From an uncultured Prochlorococcus sp. (GTDB lineage Bacteria; Cyanobacteriota; Cyanobacteriia; PCC-6307; Cyanobiaceae): a stretch of DNA of 37,355 bases. The position numbers and the translations under genes were made by a program. The notes under the pieces are model-generated. The model had not been told where the DNA came from and did not search any database. It saw nothing but the letters and a program-made list of their open reading frames with translations. Positions 28,434 through 36,335 of the stretch are shown here, one piece after another (within the stretch, counting starts at the first letter, position 1; every line of letters starts with the position of its first letter). The stretch is from NCBI GenBank assembly GCA_902576415.1, contig CACGVZ010000013.1, positions 1 to 37,355 on the forward strand. The letters run 5' to 3'.

Positions 28434-28673
28434 CTAATCTTCCAAATAAAATTTATCAATATCCTTTGAAAAGTCTTTTTCCTTATCTGATATTTCTTTA
28501 TTATCCAAAAATATTGAAAGACTTACAAAATTCTTACCGAAGCTGATATTTGGATATATATCCTTTTCCTTACATAATTTCTCAATTTCCCCCATAAACT
28601 TACTAATTTTTGAGTATTGCTCAAATTCAAATCTTTTTTCAATCCTCAAAGGTGATTCTCTTTCATTCCACAT
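28434..28673 (-). CDS. acRAF: acRAF-like degenerate pterin carbinolamine dehydratase (RuBisCO assembly factor)
   Basis: A 79-residue protein with the pterin-4a-carbinolamine dehydratase fold. The region that carries the catalytic His-His pair in true dehydratases reads DIYPNISFGKN here, so both histidines are missing. A protein of this type next to the alpha-carboxysome operon in marine cyanobacteria has been reported to act as the RuBisCO assembly factor acRAF. It is the last gene of the cso cluster on the minus strand, 74 nt after csoS4B. The assignment rests on location plus fold. Confidence 0.75.
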   Translation of the reverse strand: MWNERESPLRIEKRFEFEQYSKISKFMGEIEKLCKEKDIYPNISFGKNFVSLSIFLDNKEISDKEKDFSKDIDKFYLED

Positions 28674-28747
28674 TTAATTCTTTATTCAAGACTAGTTACA
28701 CTATACCTTCAATAAAGTTTCTTGATAAATTTTTGAAGTTAAAATTT

Positions 28748-28996
28748 TTAGTCACTCTCCCAATTATCAATAATGCCACCTATGGTTAAATCGGTTTGAA
28801 CTTCTGGATTAGGGCAAGCAAATCTCGCAGCAGACCCACTAGCAGTAAAAACCCAGTTACCTTTTCTCGCTCCTACAGGATCAACAGCAACAAGTTTCTT
28901 GCCCTTATTATTTTCTAAAATTCGTAAATGCATATGACCTAAGCCAGCGACTCTTTGAGTACATACCATCCTTCCCAATACCTTCATTATTTCCAT
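28748..28996 (-). CDS. csoS4B: Carboxysome shell vertex protein CsoS4B
   Basis: An 82-residue BMC-P (Pfam EutN/CcmL) protein that forms pentamers capping the vertices of the alpha-carboxysome. VLGRMVCTQRVAGLGH, AVDPVGARKGNWVF and the C-terminal TIGGIIDNW are the family pattern. I use the ATG at 28996 because a clean AGGAGA lies 9 nt upstream; a second ATG is nine bases later. It directly follows csoS4A. Confidence 0.95.
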   Translation of the reverse strand: MEIMKVLGRMVCTQRVAGLGHMHLRILENNKGKKLVAVDPVGARKGNWVFTASGSAARFACPNPEVQTDLTIGGIIDNWESD

Positions 28997-29005
28997 AATT
29001 TCTAT

Positions 29006-29011
29006 TCTCCT
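29006..29011 (-). promoter_or_regulatory. Ribosome binding site of csoS4B
   Basis: AGGAGA on the minus strand ends 9 nt before the csoS4B start and overlaps the csoS4A stop codon (TAG), so termination of one may feed initiation of the other. Confidence 0.7.
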
Positions 29012-29267
29012 AATTTTTTGAGTTATCGGGATCCCAATGATCTATTATTCCAACAATCGTTAAATCGCTTGGATAAGATTTGCTTCCCGCAGCTTCTCTA
29101 GCAGCAGAACTTCCTACACAAATAACCCAATCTCCAGGCTTACAGCCAACAGCATCAACTGCAACTTTATTAGATGAACCATCCAAAACAACCTGTAAGT
29201 GTTTATGTTCAAAACCAGGAATCCTATTAGTAGAAACAAGTGGTTTTACAACCTTGCAAATTAACAT
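29010..29267 (-). CDS. csoS4A: Carboxysome shell vertex protein CsoS4A
   Basis: An 85-residue BMC-P pentamer protein, the more abundant vertex paralogue in known alpha-carboxysomes. ICKVVKPLVSTNRIPGFEHK, DAVGCKPGDWVICVGSSAAR and LTIVGIIDHWD match the family. It starts 2 nt after the csoSCA stop and ends at the csoS4B ribosome binding site. Confidence 0.95.
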   Translation of the reverse strand: MLICKVVKPLVSTNRIPGFEHKHLQVVLDGSSNKVAVDAVGCKPGDWVICVGSSAAREAAGSKSYPSDLTIVGIIDHWDPDNSKN

Positions 29268-29269
29268 AA

Positions 29270-30799
29270 TTAGTGAGCCTCCTCTGTTTTTTTATCTAAA
29301 GACATTCCAATAATTTTGGCGGAATGAATGTTGTCCCTATCTCTAATAGTAGAGCAAGTATGTAACAAACCTTGATCAACTAAATTTTTATATCTAATTG
29401 ATATAGCATTATTAACTCTTTCACAATCTTTTATTGCCCGCTCTTTTGCACCAGGTACTTTGCCAGAGTAATCAAATCTTATTACTACCGGAATTGGTAA
29501 ATCTTGAGAAACATTTAATCCAGAAAAAATCTTCACTCCTACATCTAAATCTGGAGCCCCTTCTTCGACTGTATCTAAATGAGCAAAATAAGTTAAATTT
29601 CTGAGATGTACTTCTTTAAAACCTATACCTACTCCAATAAACCTCTCTGCATGTCCAATATCTTCATAAGAACCATTATAAAAACTCTTAACATAATCAA
29701 TTTGAGAAATATTATTGACAATTAATTTATACATAAATTTTTCCAGTCCACTGAGTTTATCTTTTGAAGATTGCTTAGAAATTATCTGACAAATTTCTCT
29801 TTCTGCATCCTCTTGTGAAAAGTTTATTGTTGAATTATAAATTTCTAAAGTAGAAATAGTTTTTTCTAAATCAATCCCTCCATCGTTAGTTGGCAAATGT
29901 ATTTTTAATGAATCAGTATCTGTATCAAGTCCAATTAACATTAACTCCACAGAAGCACCACAGCAAAAGCTATTCTCTACAGCCTCTTTGAAAGCATATA
30001 GTTTACTTCTACCTTCTTCTGCAGCTAACTTGTCATTACTCCCATGAGCTGCACATCCCTGATGCAAAGGATCTACAGAACTAAAATGATAAGTAACAAC
30101 TTTTAAATACCTGGTATCTTTATGCGCTTCATTAGGGATATTCTCTCTATATCTTTTATGTTCAGTTTTTACCCATCGATTAACGGTATTTTCAATATCA
30201 AACAGTGCTCCAGCATGAGATCTTCTTCTTACTGAACTAAAAGGTATTCTCATTACATAAGCAACTGAATGAGCTAATCTTCCATCTGAACAAGGAGTTA
30301 TATCTAGTAAATGTATTCCACAATCTAAGAGTAATTTTTCAAAATCTTCCGCATCCTTACTTCCAGCAGCACCTTTAAGTGGATCATTGTTAAAAAAATT
30401 GTCGCTAAGTTTCTCATGCTGTTTGAAAGCACACCATGCATATAAAGCTCTCATATCAAGAGGTTTAACCCAAGACTTATCTAATACATGTAGGGGTAAA
30501 TCTATTCCCAAATTTTTTCTTGATATTTTCAGAGCCTTATTTATAAAATCTTCGTGATGTTGAATCCTAGCAATTTCCTTGAGAGTTGGAACAATTTCGT
30601 CAAAATCACTTTTTATTTTGCTTTCATACCTAAATAGATTTTCATTTTGGATATTGTTGGTTAATTTATGCGACTTTCCAGAATTTAGGAAATTATTTGA
30701 TTCTTTAGTTTGTATATGGATATTTTCAGTAAAGGTTTTCATTGGAGCTGTTGGCCCCAATGTGAAGTTCTTGGCTTTAGCCAGTCCTCTTAAAGGCAT
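29270..30799 (-). CDS. csoSCA: Carboxysomal carbonic anhydrase CsoSCA
   Basis: A 509-residue shell-associated beta-type carbonic anhydrase (also called CsoS3), which turns bicarbonate to CO2 inside the carboxysome. The zinc site reads Cys170, His238 and Cys249, and the Asp172-Arg174 dyad lies in PCSDGR. The spacing equals that of the Halothiobacillus enzyme within a residue. The N-terminal 60 residues (PLRGLAKAK, then lysine- and asparagine-rich sequence) look disordered; in other species this part tethers the enzyme to RuBisCO. It starts 7 nt after csoS2. Confidence 0.96.
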   Translation of the reverse strand: MPLRGLAKAKNFTLGPTAPMKTFTENIHIQTKESNNFLNSGKSHKLTNNIQNENLFRYESKIKSDFDEIVPTLKEIARIQHHEDFINKALKISRKNLGIDLPLHVLDKSWVKPLDMRALYAWCAFKQHEKLSDNFFNNDPLKGAAGSKDAEDFEKLLLDCGIHLLDITPCSDGRLAHSVAYVMRIPFSSVRRRSHAGALFDIENTVNRWVKTEHKRYRENIPNEAHKDTRYLKVVTYHFSSVDPLHQGCAAHGSNDKLAAEEGRSKLYAFKEAVENSFCCGASVELMLIGLDTDTDSLKIHLPTNDGGIDLEKTISTLEIYNSTINFSQEDAEREICQIISKQSSKDKLSGLEKFMYKLIVNNISQIDYVKSFYNGSYEDIGHAERFIGVGIGFKEVHLRNLTYFAHLDTVEEGAPDLDVGVKIFSGLNVSQDLPIPVVIRFDYSGKVPGAKERAIKDCERVNNAISIRYKNLVDQGLLHTCSTIRDRDNIHSAKIIGMSLDKKTEEAH

Positions 30800-30806
30800 T
30801 ATTTAC

Positions 30807-33104
30807 TTAACCTCTTGCACCACCTGAAAAGGTAACAAGTTGTCCCTCACGAGTATTACCACTAGATCCAGTTATCAAGAAATCTGGTTTTTCTGTTTCC
30901 TCATTTCTTTTAACTTCCATAGGGGGCATTGCGGTCATGAATCCTGCTCTTGATGGATTTCGCTTTCTTGAAGAAGCTCCCTCTGTACCTGTCACCTTAT
31001 CACCGCGATCCCAATCATCACCAGTTATGTTTCCTGCTGATTGTCCTTCACCAGTAATCCTTGATGCGACTCTTTTTTCTGGTGTCTTTGCAGCACGATC
31101 TGCCTCCTCAATTTCCATTTTTTGTTTATAAGTAATATTTTTATTCGGTTCAAATCTAAATTTTTCAGTACCAGTGACCTTATCAAAAGCCATATCAAAA
31201 GGTCCTGTTACCTTTGAACCATTTTCATATTCATTACCTGTAACACCTTGAGTATTTTTTTCAGAATATTTGTCTCTTGATGGTGATTTGACAGAGAATT
31301 CATTCCAAGAATTACCTGCTGACTTTTCCGGATTCGCATAAGCAGTATCATGTGGAGGATTATCACAAGCTTGAGAGAACTGGTCTCCACCAACATAAGG
31401 AGTCCCTGTTAGGTTTTTACAAGCACCTTTCTTAGCACCTGTCATTACACCGCCAATTCCTGGTTGTTGTCCTGTAAGTCTGGCATTTGAATTATTTCCA
31501 GAATTAACTGTTGATCGGGATTTCATATCTTCAGAAATCTCGGTACTACAATTATCATTAATCTGATCTAAGCCTGCATATGGTGTTCCTGTTAGCACTT
31601 TGCATGAACCTGGTTCATCTCCAGTTACTATTTTTGATCTTCCTGTCATAGTCCCGCTTATTAAATTTGACTTTGAAGAAAGGCTTAATCCTACTTTTCT
31701 AGCTTCTGGTTTTGGTTTTGAACCGCAAAACTTCTCATATTGTTGAGATCCTATATACTCATCACCAGTTACATTCTTGCAACTCCCATGTTCATTGCCT
31801 GTCATATGGTCTGATCTTCCTACACCTGTACCAGTTACATTATTCCCATTAAGAGTGTTGTAACTGCCTACTTTTTCAAATGCTTTACCCTTCGGATTTG
31901 GCTCTGAGCCAAGATATTGATCTCCAGTTAACTGATGTCCAGAACCTGATTCATCTCCAGTAACTAGAGTTGATCTACCAGGAAGTGATCCAGATACTTT
32001 TAATCCATCAGTTGTAGTACTATGTTTCACTTTTGAGGGATTGTTTGGAACATCACCACAATACTTCTGTGATTGATTAGCCGATACATATTCAGTACCT
32101 GTAAGGGTTTTACAAGTCCCAGGCTCGTCGCCTGTGACCCTCTCAGATCTACCGACTTCATTGCCAGTTACTTTATTACCTGATGTAGTAGAGGTAACAG
32201 TAGATCTAAGTGGTTGTTTATAACTTGGTCTATCTTGACAAAATTGGTCAACTATTTCTGCTCCCATATATTGAGTACCAGTGACTGTTCTGCATGTACT
32301 TGCTTCATTACCTGTAGTTTTTACAGACCTATTAGCTTGTGTTCCAGTAACTATTTGACCTGAGTCAGTTTCACTTTTGCCAACTTTCCAGCTAGCATCA
32401 GCAATATTTTGTTTGGCGCCATTTTTATTTGGACCACATGGTCTACATTTACCATTACCTTTTTTACCTGTGGCACCAGTTTTACTCCTTAGCTCTCTCA
32501 CTCTCTGAGAAATTTCTCTACTACTTAAATCTGGATCTCCCCTTCTAGCTAAAGAAGCTGCACTGGTATTTTGTTTAGTTGCTGATTTACCATGCTTAGA
32601 TTGAGCTTCTCTTCTCGCTAAAACGATATCTCTGCTTGTATTAGTAATAGGCTTTCGCTTCTGATTAATTCTTCTTTTAATGTTTGGTTTTGATGTTTTA
32701 ATTTCTGTATTATGTGAATTTTGGACTTCTAGATTTTTGCTTGTAGTAGTTTTAACTGTGTTTACAGGACTTTCTTTCTTAACATCAGTACGAGTTCTAT
32801 CGGATGAAGTTATTGCTGATTTCCCATGGGTAGACATTGCTTTTCTTCTCTCTATTACTAACTCTTTACTAGATAAATTTGTTGGAGAGGATTTTCTATT
32901 TACATGAGTTTTTGGAATATGTTTTGTAGCTGGTTTAGAAATATTTTGATTATTAGGAGAAGATTGAGTCCCAGAAATCTGTATATCTTGAGAAGATCGA
33001 ACTCTATCTTTAGTAGTTGAAGAATAAGCAGCAGCTTTTTTACCGCTATCACTCATCGCCTTTCTTCTTTCTAGTGCAATCTCTCTACTGGTTTTTTTTG
33101 ACAT
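30807..33104 (-). CDS. csoS2: Carboxysome scaffold protein CsoS2
   Basis: A 765-residue intrinsically disordered scaffold that bridges RuBisCO and shell. The open frame extends to a TTG at 33113, but the ATG at 33104 is the sensible start. The N-region has four short basic repeats (ALERRKAMS, VIERRKAMS, VLARREAQS and a divergent fourth, QRVRELRS), the known RuBisCO-binding type. The middle region has six VTG-rich repeats (M1-M6, about residues 250-585), most with a cysteine pair; M3 lacks both. The C-region ends in a conserved tail, ITGSSGNTREGQLVTFSGG. I see no clear frameshift site, so a single long form is likely. Confidence 0.96.
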   Translation of the reverse strand: MSKKTSREIALERRKAMSDSGKKAAAYSSTTKDRVRSSQDIQISGTQSSPNNQNISKPATKHIPKTHVNRKSSPTNLSSKELVIERRKAMSTHGKSAITSSDRTRTDVKKESPVNTVKTTTSKNLEVQNSHNTEIKTSKPNIKRRINQKRKPITNTSRDIVLARREAQSKHGKSATKQNTSAASLARRGDPDLSSREISQRVRELRSKTGATGKKGNGKCRPCGPNKNGAKQNIADASWKVGKSETDSGQIVTGTQANRSVKTTGNEASTCRTVTGTQYMGAEIVDQFCQDRPSYKQPLRSTVTSTTSGNKVTGNEVGRSERVTGDEPGTCKTLTGTEYVSANQSQKYCGDVPNNPSKVKHSTTTDGLKVSGSLPGRSTLVTGDESGSGHQLTGDQYLGSEPNPKGKAFEKVGSYNTLNGNNVTGTGVGRSDHMTGNEHGSCKNVTGDEYIGSQQYEKFCGSKPKPEARKVGLSLSSKSNLISGTMTGRSKIVTGDEPGSCKVLTGTPYAGLDQINDNCSTEISEDMKSRSTVNSGNNSNARLTGQQPGIGGVMTGAKKGACKNLTGTPYVGGDQFSQACDNPPHDTAYANPEKSAGNSWNEFSVKSPSRDKYSEKNTQGVTGNEYENGSKVTGPFDMAFDKVTGTEKFRFEPNKNITYKQKMEIEEADRAAKTPEKRVASRITGEGQSAGNITGDDWDRGDKVTGTEGASSRKRNPSRAGFMTAMPPMEVKRNEETEKPDFLITGSSGNTREGQLVTFSGGARG

Positions 33105-33130
33105 AATCTTCAAATGTGAAACTCTTTTGA

Positions 33131-33163
33131 AAAACTTTCTCCAAAAATATTTTTTGGAGAAAG
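33131..33163 (-). terminator. Strong stem-loop between cbbS and csoS2
   Basis: Two 13-nt arms (33135-33147 and 33151-33163) are perfectly complementary around a 3-nt loop. In the direction of transcription the stem is followed by TTTTTC. It lies inside the 81-nt gap between cbbS and csoS2. It resembles a weak intrinsic terminator, which could reduce read-through from the RuBisCO genes into the scaffold gene, or protect the cbbLS 3' end. Confidence 0.75.
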
Positions 33164-33185
33164 ATATTTACTACATAAAGTAGAA

Positions 33186-33527
33186 TTAACGTCCTTGGAA
33201 AACTACAAAAGCTGTTCCTTGGCTTTGAGTGTAAGCATCGTATCCGATGATTCTTACATGGTGATCAGGGTATGCTCTATGACATGCCTCTAATTCACTT
33301 ACAACCAAGTTAAGATCTTTTTCCCCAAAGAATGGGAGCTTCCAATAAGACCAATAAGTTTGCATACTTCCACTTGGATGAACATGCTCAATAACAGGAC
33401 TCCATCCTTGAGCAATAATGTATGCAATTTGATCGTATATTTCCTCCTGGGTCATCGGTGGTAAGAAACCGAATGTTTCCAGGGTTGCAACTGTTTGATA
33501 GTCGCCTACTGTGCTCTGGAAAGGCAT
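33186..33527 (-). CDS. cbbS: RuBisCO small subunit, form IA
   Basis: A 113-residue small subunit of ribulose-1,5-bisphosphate carboxylase. YQTVATLETFGFLPPMTQEEI at the N-terminus, the YWSYWKLPFFGE core and the C-terminal VRIIGYDAYTQSQGTAFVVF match the form IA type carried in alpha-carboxysomes. It is 92 nt downstream of cbbL. The gap holds two small stem-loops, and another strong one lies before csoS2. Confidence 0.97.
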   Translation of the reverse strand: MPFQSTVGDYQTVATLETFGFLPPMTQEEIYDQIAYIIAQGWSPVIEHVHPSGSMQTYWSYWKLPFFGEKDLNLVVSELEACHRAYPDHHVRIIGYDAYTQSQGTAFVVFQGR

Positions 33528-33553
33528 AATTAATTTAAATGAGAATGAAATTA

Positions 33554-33569
33554 CTCGTAATAGAACGAG
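33554..33569 (-). other. Small stem-loop before cbbS
   Basis: CTCGT (33554-33558) and ACGAG (33565-33569) pair around AATAGA. It lies about 27 nt upstream of the cbbS start and may shape cbbS translation. Only five base pairs, so weak. Confidence 0.4.
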
Positions 33570-33582
33570 ATTTATAGAAGTT

Positions 33583-33605
33583 TGAGGAGAAGAAAAATCT
33601 CCTCA
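33583..33605 (-). other. Stem-loop after cbbL
   Basis: TGAGGAGA (33583-33590) pairs exactly with TCTCCTCA (33598-33605) around a 7-nt loop. It sits 14 nt after the cbbL stop. Possible 3'-end stabiliser or processing site between cbbL and cbbS; no T-tract follows, so it is not a proper terminator. Confidence 0.6.
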
Positions 33606-33619
33606 TTATGAAATTTGGT

Positions 33620-35035
33620 TTAACCTTGAACGTCTAGTTTGTCGACAGTATCAAATTCAAACTTAATTTCCTTCCAAGTTTCGAGAGCGATAGCTAATTC
33701 AGGACTGTGTTTAGCAGCTTCCATAAGAATGTCTCTACTCTCTTTTTCGATTTCGCGACCAGCATTACGTGCTTTCACACAAGCTTCTAAAGCAACTCTG
33801 TTGGCTGCAGCTCCAGCAGCTGAACCCCATGGATGACCATGTGTTCCTCCACCAAACTGAAGACAAGAATCATCTCCAAAGATCGCTAGTAGTGCAGGCA
33901 TATGCCATACGTGAATACCACCTGATGCGACAGCAAATACTCCCGGCATTGAACCCCAATCTTGATCAAAGAAGTTACCTCTTGATCTATCTTCGGGAAC
34001 AAATGACTCTCTTAAGTTGTCAATGTAACCAAGAGTTGTTTGACGATCACCTTCTAGTTTTCCAACAACAGTTCCAGTATGTAATTGATCTCCTCCGGAG
34101 AGTCTTAAACATTTTGCTAGAACCCTGAAATGGATACCGTGTTTTGGATGTCTATCAATAACAGCATGCATTGCTCTATGAATATGTAGAAGCATGCCAT
34201 TTTTACGACACCAATTTGCTAATCCAGTATTTGCAGTAAAACCACCAGTTATATAATCATGCATGATGATTGGCATATCTAGCTCTTTTGCAAATTCGGC
34301 TCTTTCGTAGAGTTCTTCAGGAGTGTTGGCAGTACAGTTTAGGTAGTGACCTTTAACTTCTCCAGTTTCTTGCTGAGCAAGCTTAACTGCTTCTGCAACA
34401 AACTCAAATCTTTCTCTCCAACGCTGGAATGGTTGAGAATTTATATTCTCATCATCCTTCGTTAAATCAAGACCACCTCTAAGACACTCATATACAACTC
34501 GACCATAGTTTTTACCAGATAATCCTAATTTAGGTTTAATGGTACAACCAAGTAGAGGTCTTCCATATTTGTTTAAACGATCTCTTTCAACTACGATTCC
34601 ATTTGGTGGACCACCGCAAGTTTTGATGAAAGCGATTGGGAATCTAATATCTTCTAGACGTAAGTGTCTTAGAGCTTTAAATCCAAAAACGTTTCCAACT
34701 AGAGATGTTAATACGTTTGTAATAGAACCTTCTTCAAAAAGATCTAAAGGATATGCAATAAAAGCATAAAAAGCTTCAGGATCTCCAGGAACGTCTTCGA
34801 TTCGATAACAACGTCCCTTATAAAATTCTAAATCTGTAAGTAACTCGGACCAAACTGTTGACCAAGTACCTGTTGAAGATTCAGCGGCAACAGCTGCTGC
34901 AACTTCTTCTCTTGGAACACCTTCTTGACCTGTGCATTTGAAACAGGCTAGTAAATCGGTGTCTAGGGGTACATATTCAGGAGTCCAGTAGGTATCTCTG
35001 TACTCCTTTACCCCTGCATCATACTTCTTACTCAT
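33620..35035 (-). CDS. cbbL: RuBisCO large subunit, form IA
   Basis: The 471-residue catalytic subunit of RuBisCO, which fixes CO2 onto ribulose-1,5-bisphosphate. Catalytic lysine 167 is in [10 protein letters not shown]; the carbamylated lysine 193 with Asp195 and Glu196 is in LTKDDEN. Loop 6 shows [12 protein letters not shown]. The sequence is the form IA type acquired by marine alpha-cyanobacteria, distinct from the form IB of other cyanobacteria. It follows csoS1 by 69 nt and precedes cbbS. Confidence 0.99.
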
Positions 35036-35104
35036 AAGGATAAATTTAGGTCTGTGTAGGGAAAATAATTATTGTGCAAAATCTATAAATCTTGCTTTAC
35101 TTAA

Positions 35105-35416
35105 TTAGTCCTTTTGACCAAGAAATTCACCATTACCTAGAGCAGGTTCAACTTCTCTATGAGGACGAGCAATAATGTGAGCTGCAACTAAACCGTCACC
35201 AACTCTTTCACAAGCATCAGCACCAGCTCTTACAGCTGCGTTAACTGCGCCTGTTTCGCCTCTAACTAATACTGTGACATAACCGCCACCTACGAATTCA
35301 CGACCAATAAGGCGAACTTCTGCAGCCTTTGTCATTGCATCTGCTGCTTCGATTGCAGGTACAAGTCCGCGTGTCTCGATCATGCCGAGAGCGATACCCA
35401 TTGTTTCTGTAGCCAT
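35105..35416 (-). CDS. csoS1: Major carboxysome shell hexamer protein CsoS1
   Basis: A 103-residue BMC-H protein, the main facet protein of the alpha-carboxysome. ALGMIETRGLVPAIEAADAM, LIGREFVGGGYVTVLVRG and the VGDGLVAAHIIARPH stretch are classic. It is the first gene of the main cso operon. Only one csoS1 copy is present, as in other high-light Prochlorococcus. Its long upstream region (35417-35744) carries a duplicated motif and a small hairpin. Confidence 0.98.
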   Translation of the reverse strand: MATETMGIALGMIETRGLVPAIEAADAMTKAAEVRLIGREFVGGGYVTVLVRGETGAVNAAVRAGADACERVGDGLVAAHIIARPHREVEPALGNGEFLGQKD

Positions 35417-35434
35417 TGTCTACTAATTACTAAA

Positions 35435-35448
35435 TGTGGAATGTTCAA
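35435..35448 (-). repeat. Direct repeat copy 1 near csoS1 start
   Basis: TGTGGAATGTTCAA on the + strand, identical to 35666-35679. TGTCTAC lies beside it at 35417-35423, directly next to the csoS1 start. Confidence 0.8.
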
Positions 35449-35651
35449 TTCGAAGAATGCTTCATTAAGTACTTATAAGTCAAGCGTTTTCGATAAAATC
35501 TCCATTAATGTTTTTTCTATCATTCATAAGTTAAACTTATCACCCTTGGTACTATTGATATGTCAATACTTATGCAAATTAGTTAGTGCATCAAAACATA
35601 CTGTTGTGTTAAGAAAAAATTTACATTATGTTATTTCCGTACGAGGCAGGC

Positions 35652-35665
35652 CCTGTCTACACAGG
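35652..35665 (-). other. Small hairpin in the cso leader
   Basis: CCTGT (35652-35656) and ACAGG (35661-35665) form a 5-bp stem with loop CTAC, directly abutting repeat copy 2. The surrounding 50 bases are markedly more GC-rich than the neighbourhood. Confidence 0.45.
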
Positions 35666-35679
35666 TGTGGAATGTTCAA
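35666..35679 (-). repeat. Direct repeat copy 2, distal cso leader
   Basis: Second copy of TGTGGAATGTTCAA, 231 bp from copy 1, with TGTCTAC beside it at 35654-35660. Confidence 0.8.
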
Positions 35680-35744
35680 CCTTTCCTGTCTCCGTATCTA
35701 GCATTAAAGTAAGATAATATTCTCAATAAAATTTATTCGTTATT

Positions 35745-36329
35745 TTGAACCTTCCAGTCTTAACTATTGCGAGTGGCAACAAAAGTAAAGTCTCTGAAAT
35801 TTCAGAAATGCTGGATGTTTTGTCTCTAAAGGTTCAGAAGCAGCCAGAATATTTAAATGTCGAAGAGACTGGAAACACATATTTTGAGAATGCACTTTTA
35901 AAAGCAAAAGCAGCTGCTTTAGAGACAAAAACTTGGGCATTAGCTGACGATTCAGGCCTTGAAGTGGATATCTTAGATGGTCGACCAGGCATATATTCTG
36001 CTCGATATGCCAAAAACAACGCTGAAAAAATTAAAAAATTAATTAATGAACTTTCTGATAGTCCCTACAGAAGCGCAAGATTCATAAGTTGTATGGTTTT
36101 ATGTGATCCCTCAGGAAACTTAGTGAAGGATACAACTGGAATATGCTGGGGAGAAATTCTTAAAGATCCAAAATATCCAAATGGGGAGTTCGAATCTATT
36201 TTTTGGGTAAAAGAAGCTAACTCTGTTTATGGAGAGCTCTCACAATCACAACTAAGTAAGTTAGGAAGCAGGGGTAAAGCTGCCAAAATTATGTCACCTT
36301 ACCTCAAAAAAGAAATTGGTTTAAATTAA
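35745..36329 (+). CDS. rdgB: RdgB/HAM1 non-canonical purine NTP pyrophosphatase
   Basis: A 194-residue house-cleaning enzyme that hydrolyses ITP, dITP and XTP to monophosphates. The N-terminal TIASGNKSKVSEI and the ADDSGLEVDILDGRPGIYSARYA motif are diagnostic. The start is TTG at 35745, which gives the full first strand. It lies on the opposite strand between csoS1D and csoS1 and is convergent with csoS1D (6 bp between stops). Confidence 0.95.
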   Translation: MNLPVLTIASGNKSKVSEISEMLDVLSLKVQKQPEYLNVEETGNTYFENALLKAKAAALETKTWALADDSGLEVDILDGRPGIYSARYAKNNAEKIKKLINELSDSPYRSARFISCMVLCDPSGNLVKDTTGICWGEILKDPKYPNGEFESIFWVKEANSVYGELSQSQLSKLGSRGKAAKIMSPYLKKEIGLN

Positions 36330-36335
36330 AAATTC

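Larger units (their letters stand above)
35417..35744 (-). promoter_or_regulatory. 328-bp upstream region of the cso operon
   Basis: The gap between csoS1 and the divergent rdgB carries no gene that I support. Candidate control elements on the minus strand include TTGACA (35561-35566), TTGACT (35478-35483) and the duplicated motif described separately; none has a convincing -10 box at standard spacing. The rdgB side has GATAAT near 35713-35718, a fair -10 for the + strand. Confidence 0.55.

Noticed and set aside
31208-31396. Second reading frame within csoS2 and a possible programmed frameshift
   Set aside because: The 62-residue alternate frame has no recognisable protein features, and by eye I found no convincing slippery heptamer plus hairpin.
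30807-33104. Tandem DNA repeats or a CRISPR array
   Set aside because: The repetition is the protein-level VTG repeat pattern of CsoS2 within one open frame; the DNA copies are degenerate.
33769-34128. 119-residue open frame antisense to cbbL
   Set aside because: It is a shadow of the well-conserved cbbL codons and has no family resemblance.
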